NCBI RefSeq assembly: GCF_026626665.1
Contig: NZ_JAPNKE010000002.1
Coordinates: 2,667,204-2,731,203 of the forward strand
DNA: 64,000 nt
Direction: 5' to 3'
DNA from: Nannocystis pusilla
GTDB lineage: Bacteria; Myxococcota_A; Polyangia; Nannocystales; Nannocystaceae
Each line of letters opens with the position of its first letter. Within the stretch, counting starts at the first letter, position 1. Positions 38,651-48,193 of this stretch are shown here, in pieces. Made by a program: the position numbers and the translations under genes. Below the pieces are notes generated by a model. The model ran no database searches. It was not told the origin of the DNA and saw only the letters and a list, made by a program, of their open reading frames with translations.

Positions 38651-38822
38651 CGACGGCGCTCCTTCGGCCGGCGCGGCCCGCGGGCGACCCGACGCCGTCC
38701 GCGCAGGGCGAGCGCCGGCTCGCGCACGCGACGGCCGCCGCCTCGACGTCGCACGAACGGCGGGCCCGTGACGGCCGGTCGCGGGCCTTTTCGGCGGGCG
38801 AAAAAGCGAGTATGGAGGGCCC

Positions 38823-39776
38823 GTGGCCGCCGCTCGCGCACGTTTTCGCAGCCTCGCCTGGGGCACGCTCGCGTACACCGTCCTCGTGATCCTGTTCGGC
38901 GCGGTCGTTCGGATCACCGGCTCCGGGGCGGGCTGCGGGCAGCACTGGCCGACCTGTCACGGCGAGGTGGTGCCGATCAGCCCCACCATCGAGACCGTCA
39001 TCGAGTTCTCGCACCGCGTCACCTCGGGGCTGTGCGGCATCATCGTGCTCGCGCTGCTCGTCGCGGCGCTGCGCGGCTTCCCGCGCGGGCACGCGGCCCG
39101 ACTCGGGGCCTGGCTCGCGCTGGTGTTCACGATCACGGAGGCGCTGATCGGCGCCGGCCTGGTGCGCTTCGGCCTGGTCGGCGACAACGACTCGGTCGCG
39201 CGGGCGCTCGTGATGGCCGCGCACCTCCTCAACACGTCGCTACTGACCGGCGCGCTCGCGCTCGCGGCCTGGGCTGCGAACCGAGAGCCGGGTCCGCCCG
39301 TCCGCAGCGCCTCGCCTCGCGTCCGCTGGCTGGTCTGGGCCAGCCTCGGCGGCCTCATGCTCGTCGGCATCAGCGGGGCCGTCACGGCGCTCGGCGACAC
39401 GCTCTATCCCGTCGAGGCCGGCGCCCTGAGCGACCGACTGCAGCGCGACCTCGGAGCAGGCGCGCACTTCCTCCAGCGCCTGCGGCTGATGCACCCGGTC
39501 CTGGCGTGCGGCCTCGGGTTCTTCACCGCGGTGATCGCTCATCACCTCGGCAACACCGCGGCGCCGGCCGTCCGCCGCGCGAGCGCCTGGGTGATGATCC
39601 TGGTGTTCGCCCAGCTGGCGGCGGGCGTCCTCAATGTGATGCTGTCCGCCCCCGGCTGGATGCAGGTGCTGCACCTCGGCCTCGGGACGGCGCTGCGGGT
39701 CGCTGCCATCCTGTTCTCGCTCGAATTGCTGAACGCCCAGGCGAGCCCCGAAGGGCGCCCGCGCCCCGACCGATGA
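38823..39776 (+). CDS. ctaA: heme A synthase (COX15/CtaA)
   Basis: It oxidises the C8 methyl of heme O to give heme A for cytochrome c oxidase. The 317-residue protein has eight membrane helices in two four-helix halves. Histidines that bind heme are visible in EFSHRVTSGL, MAAHLLNTSL, LRLMHPVLACG and QVLHLGLGT. GSGAGCGQHWPTCHGEVVP in the first loop carries the cysteine pair of the family. The start is a GTG at 38823. No oxidase genes are in the window. Confidence 0.93.
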   Translation: MAAARARFRSLAWGTLAYTVLVILFGAVVRITGSGAGCGQHWPTCHGEVVPISPTIETVIEFSHRVTSGLCGIIVLALLVAALRGFPRGHAARLGAWLALVFTITEALIGAGLVRFGLVGDNDSVARALVMAAHLLNTSLLTGALALAAWAANREPGPPVRSASPRVRWLVWASLGGLMLVGISGAVTALGDTLYPVEAGALSDRLQRDLGAGAHFLQRLRLMHPVLACGLGFFTAVIAHHLGNTAAPAVRRASAWVMILVFAQLAAGVLNVMLSAPGWMQVLHLGLGTALRVAAILFSLELLNAQASPEGRPRPDR

Positions 39777-39870
39777 CGTCACGTCAACCGGCCGGGCGAC
39801 ATCACACCGCACCGCCGATGTGGGCGGGCCGCGGTGGATCCGGCCGCGGTCTCGGCTAAAGTGTTCGGCG

Positions 39871-40269
39871 ATGGCTGATCGGCCCGTCTGCGAGCTCATG
39901 CGCGTCCTGCCCTCCTCGGTCCTGCCCGACGAGGGAGCCGCTCCGGCGCTCCAGCGCATGCGCAGCGAAGGTGTCGCGCTCTTGCCCGTGCTCGACTACG
40001 GCGAGCTGCTCGGCCTCGTGTACGAGCGCGACCTCGCCAGGCTCCGCGGCGAGCTGCTCGGCCGCCGGCTCGTGCGCGACGTGATGCGCGGCGACCCGCC
40101 CGTCGCGCCGCCGTGGCGCAGCGTCGACGCGGTGCTGCGCCTGATGCTCACCCACCGCTCCGAGGCCGTCGTCATCAGCGATCGCGGCCACCTCGTCGGG
40201 CTGTTCACGCTCGACGACGCGGCCCGCCGCTGCGGCGCCCTGCTCGATGCGGCCGCGCTGCGGCATTGA
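39871..40269 (+). CDS. CBS-domain pair protein
   Basis: The 132-residue protein is one tandem CBS module: VCELMRVLPSSVLPDEGAAP with GVALLPVLDYGELLGLVYERDL, then VRDVMRGDPPVAPPW with SEAVVISDRGHLVGLFTLDDA. Stand-alone CBS pairs bind adenine nucleotides and regulate partners. The start is the ATG at 39871. It follows heme A synthase by 94 nt, and may be on the same transcript. The partner is unknown. Confidence 0.88.
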   Translation: MADRPVCELMRVLPSSVLPDEGAAPALQRMRSEGVALLPVLDYGELLGLVYERDLARLRGELLGRRLVRDVMRGDPPVAPPWRSVDAVLRLMLTHRSEAVVISDRGHLVGLFTLDDAARRCGALLDAAALRH

Positions 40270-40808
40270 GCGCGGGCGGCCGGGCGCGGCGTGAATGCGG
40301 GGCCGCGCGCGGCATCTTGCGAAGATGCGAGTGGCGGCCATCGAGCTGCGCCATGAGCCGAGGATGCGAGGCGGGCCGCTCCTGGGCGACGCCGAAGTAC
40401 CGGACGCATAGTGACGCGTGCGGGCTGCGACTTCGCGCGTGGGCGCGAGCGTGGCGGACGTGGCTCGATCCGTCTCGCTCGCCGCGCGACGTCCCCGTGC
40501 GACAGCTCATGCTCACGCGAGCAACGGACCGGGGGGCTGCGGCCACTGACACCATTGGGAGTCGGGAGTGCGTGTGCCGGCCCGCGGGGAAGATGGGCCA
40601 CGCGGTCGGCGGTCGCACGACCGACCCCTCGTTGAAAACGGCTTGGGTTGACGGCGCCACGGATGGTGCCAGGTGGTTTCCCCCGCCGCGCGTGCTCGCC
40701 CGCCGCTCGCAACGCCGCGGCGCGAAGGCGGCCTGCGCGGCCCGCGGCGCTTGGCACGTCGAAAGGCTCGTGGCATGACGGCAACCTCCCGTTTCAGGGC
40801 CCGCCTGC
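40270..40808. other. 540-nt stretch without a recognised gene
   Basis: Frames are open on both strands, but the protein is Arg/Ala/Pro-rich without domain pattern. No repeat is seen. Confidence 0.45.
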
Positions 40809-41570
40809 ATGCCGCGCATGTCCGCTTCGCGCACCATCATCCTGTCCGTCTGGACGTACTTGCTGATCTTCGGCCTCGGCGGCCTCGCCTTCTGTCTGCA
40901 GTGCGTGCTCGCCCCGCTCACCTGGCCTTTCGACCATGGCCGAAGGATCACGGGGCGGCTGTTCCGGCTGGCGGCCATCGGCGTCACCAAGCTCAACCCG
41001 CTGTGGGACTTCCGCGTCTTCCAGCCGCTGCCGCCCTACCGTCCGCGGCGCACGGTCGTGGTCAGCAATCACTGCTCGCAGACCGACCCGTTCCTCATCT
41101 CGCACCTGCCGTGGGAGATGAAGTGGCTGGGCAAGGCCTCGCTGTTCAAGGTGCCGGTCCTCGGCTGGGCGATGTTCCTCGCCGGCGACATCCCGGTGGT
41201 GCGAGGCGACCGCGGGTCGGCCAAGGGGGCGATGGCGCGGTGCCGGCGGTACCTCATGCGCGACACGCCGGTGATGATCTTCCCCGAGGGCACGCGCGCG
41301 CTCGGCGACGAGATGGGGCCGTTCAAGGACGGCGCCTTCCACCTGGCCATCGAGACCGGCGCCGACGTCCTGCCGATGGCGGTCGCCGGCACCGCCGCGG
41401 CGCTGCGCAAGCACGACTGGCGTTTCGGCCAGGCCCGGGCCTATGTGGCGGTCGGGACCCCGATCTCGACCCGCGGCCTCACGCTCGAGGACCTGCCGGC
41501 GCTCAAGGAGCAGGTGCGGGCCGAGATCGTGGCCCTGCGCCAGCAGATCACGCCGCTCACCGGCCCCTGA
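40809..41570 (+). CDS. 1-acyl-sn-glycerol-3-phosphate acyltransferase (PlsC type)
   Basis: It transfers an acyl chain to lysophosphatidic acid in membrane phospholipid synthesis. The 253-residue protein has an N-terminal membrane helix (TIILSVWTYLLIFGLGGLA), block 1 SNHCSQTDPFLIS (the NHx4D motif, with catalytic His and Asp), block 2 VPVLGWAMFLAGDIPVVRGD, block 3 MIFPEGTRALGDE and block 4 near VLPMAVAGT. The start is the ATG at 40809. It may share a transcript with proS, 107 nt downstream. Confidence 0.92.
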   Translation: MPRMSASRTIILSVWTYLLIFGLGGLAFCLQCVLAPLTWPFDHGRRITGRLFRLAAIGVTKLNPLWDFRVFQPLPPYRPRRTVVVSNHCSQTDPFLISHLPWEMKWLGKASLFKVPVLGWAMFLAGDIPVVRGDRGSAKGAMARCRRYLMRDTPVMIFPEGTRALGDEMGPFKDGAFHLAIETGADVLPMAVAGTAAALRKHDWRFGQARAYVAVGTPISTRGLTLEDLPALKEQVRAEIVALRQQITPLTGP

Positions 41571-41677
41571 GGTCGGGCGCTCGCTTCAGGTCCCCCGGCC
41601 CCGGCGCCGCGCCCGTGTGCGCGAGGGCGTGACGTCGCGGGCTTGCCACCTCGCCGCGCGCTCGGCATCCTCCGCGC

Positions 41678-43216
41678 ATGAAACAGGGCGCCCGAGCGGA
41701 GCAGCAAGAGGATCAGGTCGGCAAGGCAGGCGGGAAGATCACCCCGCGCGAGACCGACTACCCGCAGTGGTACCAGGACGTCATCCGCGAGGCGGAGCTG
41801 GCCGAGCCGGCCAAGGTCGTCAAGGGCTGCATGGTCATCAAGCCGCACGGCTACGCCATCTGGGAGAAGATTCAGCGCGACCTCGACGGCCGCTTCAAGG
41901 CGACGGGCCACCAGAACGCCTACTTCCCGCTGCTCGTGCCGCAGAGCTTCATCACCAAGGAGGCCGAGCACGTCGAGGGCTTCTCGCCCGAGCTCGCGGT
42001 CGTCACCCACGCCGGCGGTGAGAAGCTCGAGGAGCCCTACATCATCCGCCCGACCAGCGAGACGATCATCGGCTACTTCTTCTCGCGCTGGATCGAGAGC
42101 TACCGCGACCTGCCGCTGCTGGTGAACCAGTGGGCCAACGTCATGCGCTGGGAGAAGCGCACGCGGATGTTCCTGCGCACCACCGAGTTCCTGTGGCAGG
42201 AGGGCCACACCGCCCACTCGACGCACGAGGAGGCGCAGGCCGAGGTCATGCGCATGCTCGACGTCTACGGCGACTTCGCCGAGCAGGTCATGGCGATGCC
42301 GGTGATCCGCGGCATCAAGACCGACAGCGAGCGGTTCGCCGGCGCGGTGCAGACGACCTGCATCGAGGCGCTGATGCAGGACGGCAAGGCGCTGCAGGCC
42401 GGCACCAGCCACGACCTCGGGCAGAACTTCGGCAAGGCGTTCAACGTCATGTTCCAGACCGAGGCCGGCGGCCGCGACTACGTGTGGCAGACGTCGTGGG
42501 GCGTCAGCACGCGCCTGGTCGGCGGGGTCATCATGACGCACGCCGACGACAGCGGCCTGGTGCTGCCGCCGCGCGTCGCCCCGATCCACGTCGTCATCGT
42601 CCCGATCTACAAGAACGACGAGGAGCGCTCGCAGGTGCTGGCGGCCGCCGAGTCGATCCGCGCCCAGCTGGCCGACGTCGACCTCGCCCCGCCGCGCAGC
42701 CGCCACCGCGACTTCATCGAGGTCGTGATCGACGACCGCGACCTGCGGCCCGGCAACAAGTTCTACATGTGGGAGCGCAAGGGCGTGCCGGTGCGCGTCG
42801 AGCTCGGGCCGAAGGACCTCGCCAAGGGCCAGGTCTGCGTCAAGATGCGGGTCGACACCGCGGCCGGGCGCGGCAAGGAGTTCATCGCCCAGAACGAGTT
42901 CGTCGCCACCATCAAGGAGCGGCTCGACCGCTTCCAGGACGAGCTGCTGCGGATCGCCCGCGATCGCCTGCAGGAGCGCTCGCGCACCATCGACACCTGG
43001 GACGAGTTCCTGGCCGCGTTCGCCGGCGAGAAGAGCACGTTCGCCTGGTGCCACTGGGACGGCACGCGCGAGACCGAGGCCAAGATCAAGGAGCAGACGC
43101 GGGTCACGATCCGCTGCATCCCCCTGCCCGGCTACGGCCCCGCGCCCGAGGAGGGCCGCTGCGTGTTCTCCGGCAACCCGAGCGCGCGCCGGGTGCTGAT
43201 GGCCAAGGCGTACTGA
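41678..43216 (+). CDS. proS: prolyl-tRNA synthetase, archaeal/eukaryotic type
   Basis: It charges tRNA-Pro. The 512-residue protein has class II motifs: [17 protein letters not shown] (motif 1 region), [16 protein letters not shown] (motif 2 loop) and [18 protein letters not shown] (motif 3). [15 protein letters not shown] contributes to Pro binding. The anticodon-binding and C-terminal zinc-like domains ([19 protein letters not shown], ending RRVLMAKAY) place it in the short archaeal-type group (ProS type 3) that lacks the editing insertion of the Escherichia coli enzyme. It is complete. Hairpin repeats begin at its very stop codon. Confidence 0.97.
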   Translation: MKQGARAEQQEDQVGKAGGKITPRETDYPQWYQDVIREAELAEPAKVVKGCMVIKPHGYAIWEKIQRDLDGRFKATGHQNAYFPLLVPQSFITKEAEHVEGFSPELAVVTHAGGEKLEEPYIIRPTSETIIGYFFSRWIESYRDLPLLVNQWANVMRWEKRTRMFLRTTEFLWQEGHTAHSTHEEAQAEVMRMLDVYGDFAEQVMAMPVIRGIKTDSERFAGAVQTTCIEALMQDGKALQAGTSHDLGQNFGKAFNVMFQTEAGGRDYVWQTSWGVSTRLVGGVIMTHADDSGLVLPPRVAPIHVVIVPIYKNDEERSQVLAAAESIRAQLADVDLAPPRSRHRDFIEVVIDDRDLRPGNKFYMWERKGVPVRVELGPKDLAKGQVCVKMRVDTAAGRGKEFIAQNEFVATIKERLDRFQDELLRIARDRLQERSRTIDTWDEFLAAFAGEKSTFAWCHWDGTRETEAKIKEQTRVTIRCIPLPGYGPAPEEGRCVFSGNPSARRVLMAKAY

Positions 43217-43234
43217 GCTGTCCGTTCGGACAGG
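43217..43234. repeat. hairpin of the 14-nt repeat family, directly at the proS stop
   Basis: GCTG-TCCGTTCGGA-CAGG. A CTGTCC/GGACAG stem closes a GTTC loop. It begins in the base after the proS TGA. Confidence 0.7.
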
Positions 43235-43247
43235 CGGCCCCCGCCGA

Positions 43248-43265
43248 CCTGTCTCTTCGGTCATG
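43248..43265. repeat. hairpin of the 14-nt repeat family
   Basis: CCTG-TCTCTTCGGT-CATG. Weaker stem, in the same gap after proS. Confidence 0.6.
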
Positions 43266-43422
43266 TCGTCGGACGGCGTCCCGGACCGCGCGCGAAATCG
43301 TCGGCGCCCCGGGACGCTCGGGCGCGCGGAGCCGCTCGCATCGCCCCCGCGCAGATCTTGCCGGCGCGGACGCGCGCGCACCTGGGGCGCCTCCTCGCCG
43401 CCGGATCGCCGACAATGATCGC

Positions 43423-44346
43423 GTGCGCGTCTGGCCGGTCCTGCTGCTGCTCTCGTGCTCGCGGCCCAACCCGCTGTTCTTCGTCGGCGGCGCGAGCGGC
43501 GACATGTCTTCGGGGACAGATCCGGCCACCACCGCCGCCTCGACCACGGACATCGGCACCACGGCGCCCTCGACCACCGCGGTGACGACGTCGACTCCGA
43601 CGACCGGCACCACCGGCGAACCCTTCACCACCGGCGAGCCCTCCACCACCACCCTCTCCTCGACCACGGGCGACGAGCACCCGGCCTGCGGCCCGTTCTC
43701 CGAGCAGCGCCTCATCCTCGACCCGCCGCTGCCCGAGCCGCAGTGCGTCGCGGTCACCGAGTACTTCGGCAAGGTCACCAAGACGGACGACGACGGCACC
43801 ATCGCCCTCTGCGCCGACGCCCTCTGCGCCCTGTGCCCTCTCAGCGTCCCGCTCGACCCGGACCTGGCGCTCTACGTCGACGACGGCGACTGCCTGCGGG
43901 TCGCGCACCAGGGCCAGTGGGCGCCGGGCGACCCCGAGGCGCCCACGGGCTGCAAGACCACCGCCATCGCCCTCTTCGACGACGCCAGCATCTTCCCGCT
44001 GTACGCCGCGTCGTCGCGGGTGGTCGACGCGCCGGGCTTCCTCGACTCGGCCGTCCGCCTCGACGTCGAGCGCGAGGCCGGGACGGTGTGTGCCTGCGCG
44101 GCGGACGACTGCTGTCTCGAAGGACAGGCCGAGCGCCTGCGCCTCGGCTTCACCGACCACGGCGAGCCGGTCGGCACCCTCGGGCCGGACGAGCTCGCGG
44201 CCGTCGACCTCGAGGGCGTGGGCTACGTGGTCGCGGTCATCCGCGCCCACACCAAGGGCTACTTCGACGCGCTGACCCAGCGCTGCGTCGCCGACCCCGA
44301 GACCGACTTCGTCGACTGGCACATGCTGCGCGTCGACGGCCCGTGA
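43423..44346 (+). CDS. lipoprotein with Thr-rich linker and cysteine-rich domain
   Basis: The GTG at 43423 gives a short signal with a lipobox (VWPVLLLLSCSRP). A Thr/Ser-rich linker follows at about 25-80 (TTAVTTSTPTTGTTGEPFTT). The folded part has several Cys (LCADALCALCPL, VCACAADDCCLEG) and reads as beta-rich. It is a surface protein of unknown role with the same design as the gene at 14089. Two family hairpins lie in frame: 43503-43520 at the start of the linker (GDMSSGTD) and 44111-44128 in CCLEGQAE. Confidence 0.75.
   Translation: MRVWPVLLLLSCSRPNPLFFVGGASGDMSSGTDPATTAASTTDIGTTAPSTTAVTTSTPTTGTTGEPFTTGEPSTTTLSSTTGDEHPACGPFSEQRLILDPPLPEPQCVAVTEYFGKVTKTDDDGTIALCADALCALCPLSVPLDPDLALYVDDGDCLRVAHQGQWAPGDPEAPTGCKTTAIALFDDASIFPLYAASSRVVDAPGFLDSAVRLDVEREAGTVCACAADDCCLEGQAERLRLGFTDHGEPVGTLGPDELAAVDLEGVGYVVAVIRAHTKGYFDALTQRCVADPETDFVDWHMLRVDGP
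43503..43520 (+). repeat. in-frame hairpin of the 14-nt repeat family
   Basis: CATG-TCTTCGGGGA-CAGA, encoding DMSSGTD just after the lipobox region. Confidence 0.6.
44111..44128 (+). repeat. in-frame hairpin of the 14-nt repeat family
   Basis: GCTG-TCTCGAAGGA-CAGG in the cysteine-rich part of the lipoprotein gene. Confidence 0.6.
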
Positions 44347-44354
44347 GCGAAGGA

Positions 44355-44372
44355 CATGTCCTCGGGGACATC
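44355..44372. repeat. hairpin of the 14-nt repeat family after a stop codon
   Basis: CATG-TCCTCGGGGA-CATC, 8 nt after the lipoprotein stop at 44346. Confidence 0.65.
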
Positions 44373-44441
44373 TCGCGCCCGCCGAGACGCGCGAGGCGCC
44401 CTCGCACCGGCGAGCGCGCCTCGTCGCGGACGTCGCCCGGC

Positions 44442-46112
44442 TCACAGCATCGGGCAGTCCTGGCCGGGCTTCGGCGACAGCTCGCAGGTGGCCTGGATGG
44501 TGGTGCCGGCGGGCGCGGGCGCGCTGCGGACGAGCTTGAACTCGAGGTTGAAGCCCTCGCCGACGCAGTACGGGTCCATGTCGTCGAGCTCGCTCGGGGT
44601 CTGACCGCCGCGGTCGATCAGCTCGGCGAAGCAGGCCGTCTCGCCGGCGGGGGCGACCCACTCGCCGTCGACCTCGTCGCAGTGCGGGATCTCCTGGCGG
44701 GTGTCCTCGGCGGCGTTGATCTCGGTCAGCACGCACGAGGGGTCGACCACCGGCGTGCTCGGGTCGATGTCCTTGACGCACTTCGTCATGCAGGCCGGCT
44801 TGATCTGCTCCTCGAGCTTCTTGGCGATCTCACGCAGCGCCTCGGAGTAGTCGTCCTGGCAGATCGAGAACAGGTTGCGATCCTCGCCGACCTGGAACGC
44901 CTCGGCGAACTCGCGCTCGCGCACCGGCGGGACGGCCGTCTGCGGCTTGTCGGGATCCACCGGGTTGGCCAGCGTGCAGCCGGCGCCGATGCCGAAGAGG
45001 TCCTGGAACTCGGGATCGTCCGAGTCCTGGTAGACGATGTCGGTGTCGCTCGCCTCGTAGCCGGGCGGCACGCCGGCGATCAGCGCGACCAGCACCTCCT
45101 GGTCGGGCTGCTTCATCTTCTTGTCGTCCTCGAGCTTCTGCAGGAAGTTGACGTACTTCGCGAGCGGCTGCAGCACGGCCTGGTCGTCGGGCACGCCCTC
45201 GGTGCCGTCGACGCCGAAGTTCGCCGAGTGGCAGTCGGCGTACGTCGGCCCGGCGCCGTCACACTTCACGCCGGCGTTGAAGCACACCGCGCTGGTCGCC
45301 TGCGGGTCGTCGGGGTTCGACCAGAAGGTCTTGTTGGTGGTGAAGATCTCGCCGAACTCGGGGTTGTAGGAGCAGTCGAGCTCGTCGGTGATGAAGACCA
45401 CCGAGAGGATCGCCTGGTCGCGCAGGAAGCCGTAGTTGGTCGGCGAGTCTTCGTGGCTGGCCTGCGCCAGCGCGAGGTACATCGACTCGAGGTGCGACTC
45501 CATGCCGCAACCCGAGACGCCCTGCGGGCCGAAGCACTGGAACGCCTCCACCGTGCTCACGTCGTCGGGCAGGTTCGTGCGCCCCTCGATGCGCTCGATC
45601 CACCGGCGCGGCGCCACCTCGCCGTCGGAGTACTGCGTCTCGGTCGGCTTGATCCGGTCGGTCAGGGCCGCGTCGTCGAGCTTGCAGTAGTCGCTGCAGG
45701 CGTAACCGTAGTCGTCCATGTTGAAGGTGAAGTCGCCGAGCGCCATGCGATCGAGGCAGCTCGACAGCACCAGCTTGCCGCCCTCGGGCTTGGTCTGGGC
45801 CGACTTGCACAGCGGGTTGCCCGAGTCGGTGGTGGTGATGCCGATCCGGTAGTTCGCGTCGACGTCCTCGCGCTCGAGCACGCCGATGAACGCCTCGAAG
45901 TTCTTCGACAGCGTGGCCTGCTCGTCCGCCATCGAGCCCGAGTTGTCGATGACGAACAGGATGTCGACGTCCTTGTTGATCTGGACGTTGACGGTCTCGT
46001 CGTCGACCTGGGTCTTGTCGTACGTGACCTGCTTGACCGGGTGTTCGAGACAGCCGGCGAGGAGACCGGTGACGAGGGGGAGCGAGACGATAAGGGCGGA
46101 GCGGAGCGACAT
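44442..46112 (-). CDS. vWA-domain lipoprotein (paralogue B)
   Basis: The 556-residue protein has a lipobox (LPLVTGLLAGCLEH) and a vWA domain with the metal-ion site DILFVIDNSGSMADEQ (about residue 53) and AILSVVFITDELDCSYNP. A long cysteine-rich region follows (AVCFNAGVKCDGAG, CMTKCVKDIDPS, ACFAELIDRGG). vWA domains bind protein partners through a metal. It is 215 nt after a near-duplicate on the same strand of exactly the same length, and very similar throughout. It is likely exposed at the cell surface. The role is unknown. Confidence 0.88.
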   Translation of the reverse strand: MSLRSALIVSLPLVTGLLAGCLEHPVKQVTYDKTQVDDETVNVQINKDVDILFVIDNSGSMADEQATLSKNFEAFIGVLEREDVDANYRIGITTTDSGNPLCKSAQTKPEGGKLVLSSCLDRMALGDFTFNMDDYGYACSDYCKLDDAALTDRIKPTETQYSDGEVAPRRWIERIEGRTNLPDDVSTVEAFQCFGPQGVSGCGMESHLESMYLALAQASHEDSPTNYGFLRDQAILSVVFITDELDCSYNPEFGEIFTTNKTFWSNPDDPQATSAVCFNAGVKCDGAGPTYADCHSANFGVDGTEGVPDDQAVLQPLAKYVNFLQKLEDDKKMKQPDQEVLVALIAGVPPGYEASDTDIVYQDSDDPEFQDLFGIGAGCTLANPVDPDKPQTAVPPVREREFAEAFQVGEDRNLFSICQDDYSEALREIAKKLEEQIKPACMTKCVKDIDPSTPVVDPSCVLTEINAAEDTRQEIPHCDEVDGEWVAPAGETACFAELIDRGGQTPSELDDMDPYCVGEGFNLEFKLVRSAPAPAGTTIQATCELSPKPGQDCPML

Positions 46113-46327
46113 CGGAACCTCCGCGGCTCTCGATGCGTCTCCCAGGCCACGGCGGAAGCGCTGGAGTTTCGCGCAGTTGCGCCGGGGGCCCGAGGCAACG
46201 GGGTTGCGAGGTTGCAGGCGCTTCGACAACCAAGTTGGCGCAAACCCCGGCCGTCCCTGCGCCCGAAAAGCGAGAAGGCGCCCTCGCCTCGCGGCGGGAG
46301 CGCCTCCATCGTCGAGCGAGCCGAGGC

Positions 46328-47998
46328 TCAGAGCATCGGGCAGTCGTTGCCCGGGTTCGGCGACAGCTCGCAGGCCGCCGAGATGGTCGTGCCGGCCGGC
46401 GCCGCGGAGGTGCGGATCAGCAAGAACTCGAGGTTGTAGCCCTCGGCCACGCACTCCTCCGACAGGTTGTCGATGTCGCTCGGCGTCTCGTTGCCCGGAT
46501 CGATGAGCTCGACGAAGCACGCGGTCTCACCGGCCGGGGCCGTCCACGCGCCGTTGACCTCGTCGCACGGCACGATCTCCTTGCGCGACATGGTGGCGGC
46601 GTTGTCCTCGAAGATCTGGCAGTTCGGCTGCAGGATGGGGTCCGACGGATCGGTGTCCTTGACGCACTTGGTCATGCACGCCGGCTTGATCTGGTCGCGG
46701 ATCTTGTTGGCGATCGCCTCGAGGGCGCCCGAGTAGTCGTCCTGGCAGATCGAGAACAGGTTGCGGTCGCCGCCGACCTGGAACGCCTCGGCGAACTCGC
46801 GCTCGCGCACCGGCGGCATCGCGGTCTGCGTCTCGCCGCCCATCGGCGTGAAGGTGCAGCCCTTGCCGATGCCGAACAGCTCGTTCTCGGCCGGATCGGG
46901 CTCGTCCTCGTAGATGATGTCGCTTCCGGCCTGCATCTTGTCGTAGCCCGGGGGCACGCCGGCGATGAGCGCGACCAGGACCTCCTGGTTGAGGTCGAAG
47001 GTCTGCTTCTGATCCTCGAGGTTCTGCACGAAGTTGACGTACTTCGACAGCGGCTGCAGCACGGCCTTGTCGTCGGCCACGTCGACGTTGCCTTCGATGT
47101 CGTAGTTGGCCGAGCGGCAGCTGTCGTACTGCGGGCCCGCGCCCTCGCACTTCACGCCGGCGTTGAAGCACACGGCGGAGGTGGCGTCGGGGCGGTCCGG
47201 GTTCTCCCAGAACACCTTGTTGTCCTTGAAGATCGCGTCGAATGCGGGGACGTGCGAGCAGTCGAGCTCGTCCGTGATGAACACGATCGAGAGGATCGCG
47301 GCGTCGCGGATGAAGCCGTAGTTGGTGGTCGAGGTCTCCTGACCGGCCAGGGCCAGCGCCTTGTACATCGACTCGAGGTGCTGCTCGAAGCCGCAGCCCG
47401 ACACGCCCTGCGGCCCGAAGCACTGGAAGGCCTGGATCGTGCTGACGCCCTCGGGGAGGTTGGTCTCACCCTCGATGCGCTCGATCCAGCTGCGCGGCGC
47501 CTTCTCGCCGTTGGAGTACTGCGTCTCCGTCGGCTTGATCTGCAGTTGGTCGTCGGTGAGCTCGCAGACGTCCGTGCAGGCCGCGCTGGAGTCCTCCATG
47601 TTGAACGTGAAGTCGCCGAGCGCCACGCGATCGACGCAGCTCGACAGCACCAGCTTGCCGCCCTCGGGCTTGGTCTGGGCGGCCGGACAGCGCGGGTTGC
47701 CGCTGTCGGTCGTCGTGATGCCGATGCGGTAGTTGGCGTTCACGTCCTCCGCCTCGAGCACGTTGATGAACGCGGCGAAGTTCTTGGCGAGCAGCGCCTG
47801 CTCGTCGGCCATCGACCCGGAGTTGTCGATGACGAACAGGATGTCGACGTCCTTGTTGATCGCGATGGCGACGTTCTCTTGCGCCTCGGAGCTCTTGTCG
47901 TAGAGCACCTTCTTGATCGGGTGCTCGAGGCAGGCGGTGAGCGCCAGGGCAGCGCCGGCGGTGAGCGAGAGACGACTCAGGGAAGTAACGCGCGACAT
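46328..47998 (-). CDS. vWA-domain lipoprotein (paralogue A)
   Basis: Also 556 residues, with a lipobox (GAALALTACLEHP), the same metal site in ILFVIDNSGSMADEQ, and matching segments NYRIGITTTDSGNP, VEAFQCFGPQGVSGCG-like and VREREFAEAFQVGGDRN. It differs from its neighbour in surface regions (for example DSSAACTDVCELTDDQLQ) and in the C-terminal cysteine region. It is the upstream copy on the minus strand, so 46328-47998 and 44442-46112 are probably one transcript. The pair arose by tandem duplication. Confidence 0.88.
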   Translation of the reverse strand: MSRVTSLSRLSLTAGAALALTACLEHPIKKVLYDKSSEAQENVAIAINKDVDILFVIDNSGSMADEQALLAKNFAAFINVLEAEDVNANYRIGITTTDSGNPRCPAAQTKPEGGKLVLSSCVDRVALGDFTFNMEDSSAACTDVCELTDDQLQIKPTETQYSNGEKAPRSWIERIEGETNLPEGVSTIQAFQCFGPQGVSGCGFEQHLESMYKALALAGQETSTTNYGFIRDAAILSIVFITDELDCSHVPAFDAIFKDNKVFWENPDRPDATSAVCFNAGVKCEGAGPQYDSCRSANYDIEGNVDVADDKAVLQPLSKYVNFVQNLEDQKQTFDLNQEVLVALIAGVPPGYDKMQAGSDIIYEDEPDPAENELFGIGKGCTFTPMGGETQTAMPPVREREFAEAFQVGGDRNLFSICQDDYSGALEAIANKIRDQIKPACMTKCVKDTDPSDPILQPNCQIFEDNAATMSRKEIVPCDEVNGAWTAPAGETACFVELIDPGNETPSDIDNLSEECVAEGYNLEFLLIRTSAAPAGTTISAACELSPNPGNDCPML

Positions 47999-48193
47999 GA
48001 GGGTTCTCCAGGAGGCCGGAGGGCGGACGGTGTGCCCTACCATCGCAAAGGTGGCCCCGGCTTGTAAAGTCCGCGAACACTCCAGGGGATGGGGGCGCGA
48101 GCGGCGGCAGTCTGCGCGCGAGCGCCCGGCGCTCTCACATGGGGTCCGGCCGTCACCCATTTGAGACACCGAGCTCGAAGCGCCTGTCGTGAC

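Larger units (their letters stand above)
38131..38822. other. non-coding region with two kinds of repeats
   Basis: It holds the 14-nt hairpin array (38151-38237) and a set of longer direct repeats (38386-38650). No coding frame is convincing. Confidence 0.6.

Noticed and set aside
43455..46439. A 994-codon plus-strand frame opposite a vWA gene
   Set aside because: It consists of Leu/Asp/Val/Arg shadow sequence; the vWA gene on the other strand has clear motifs.
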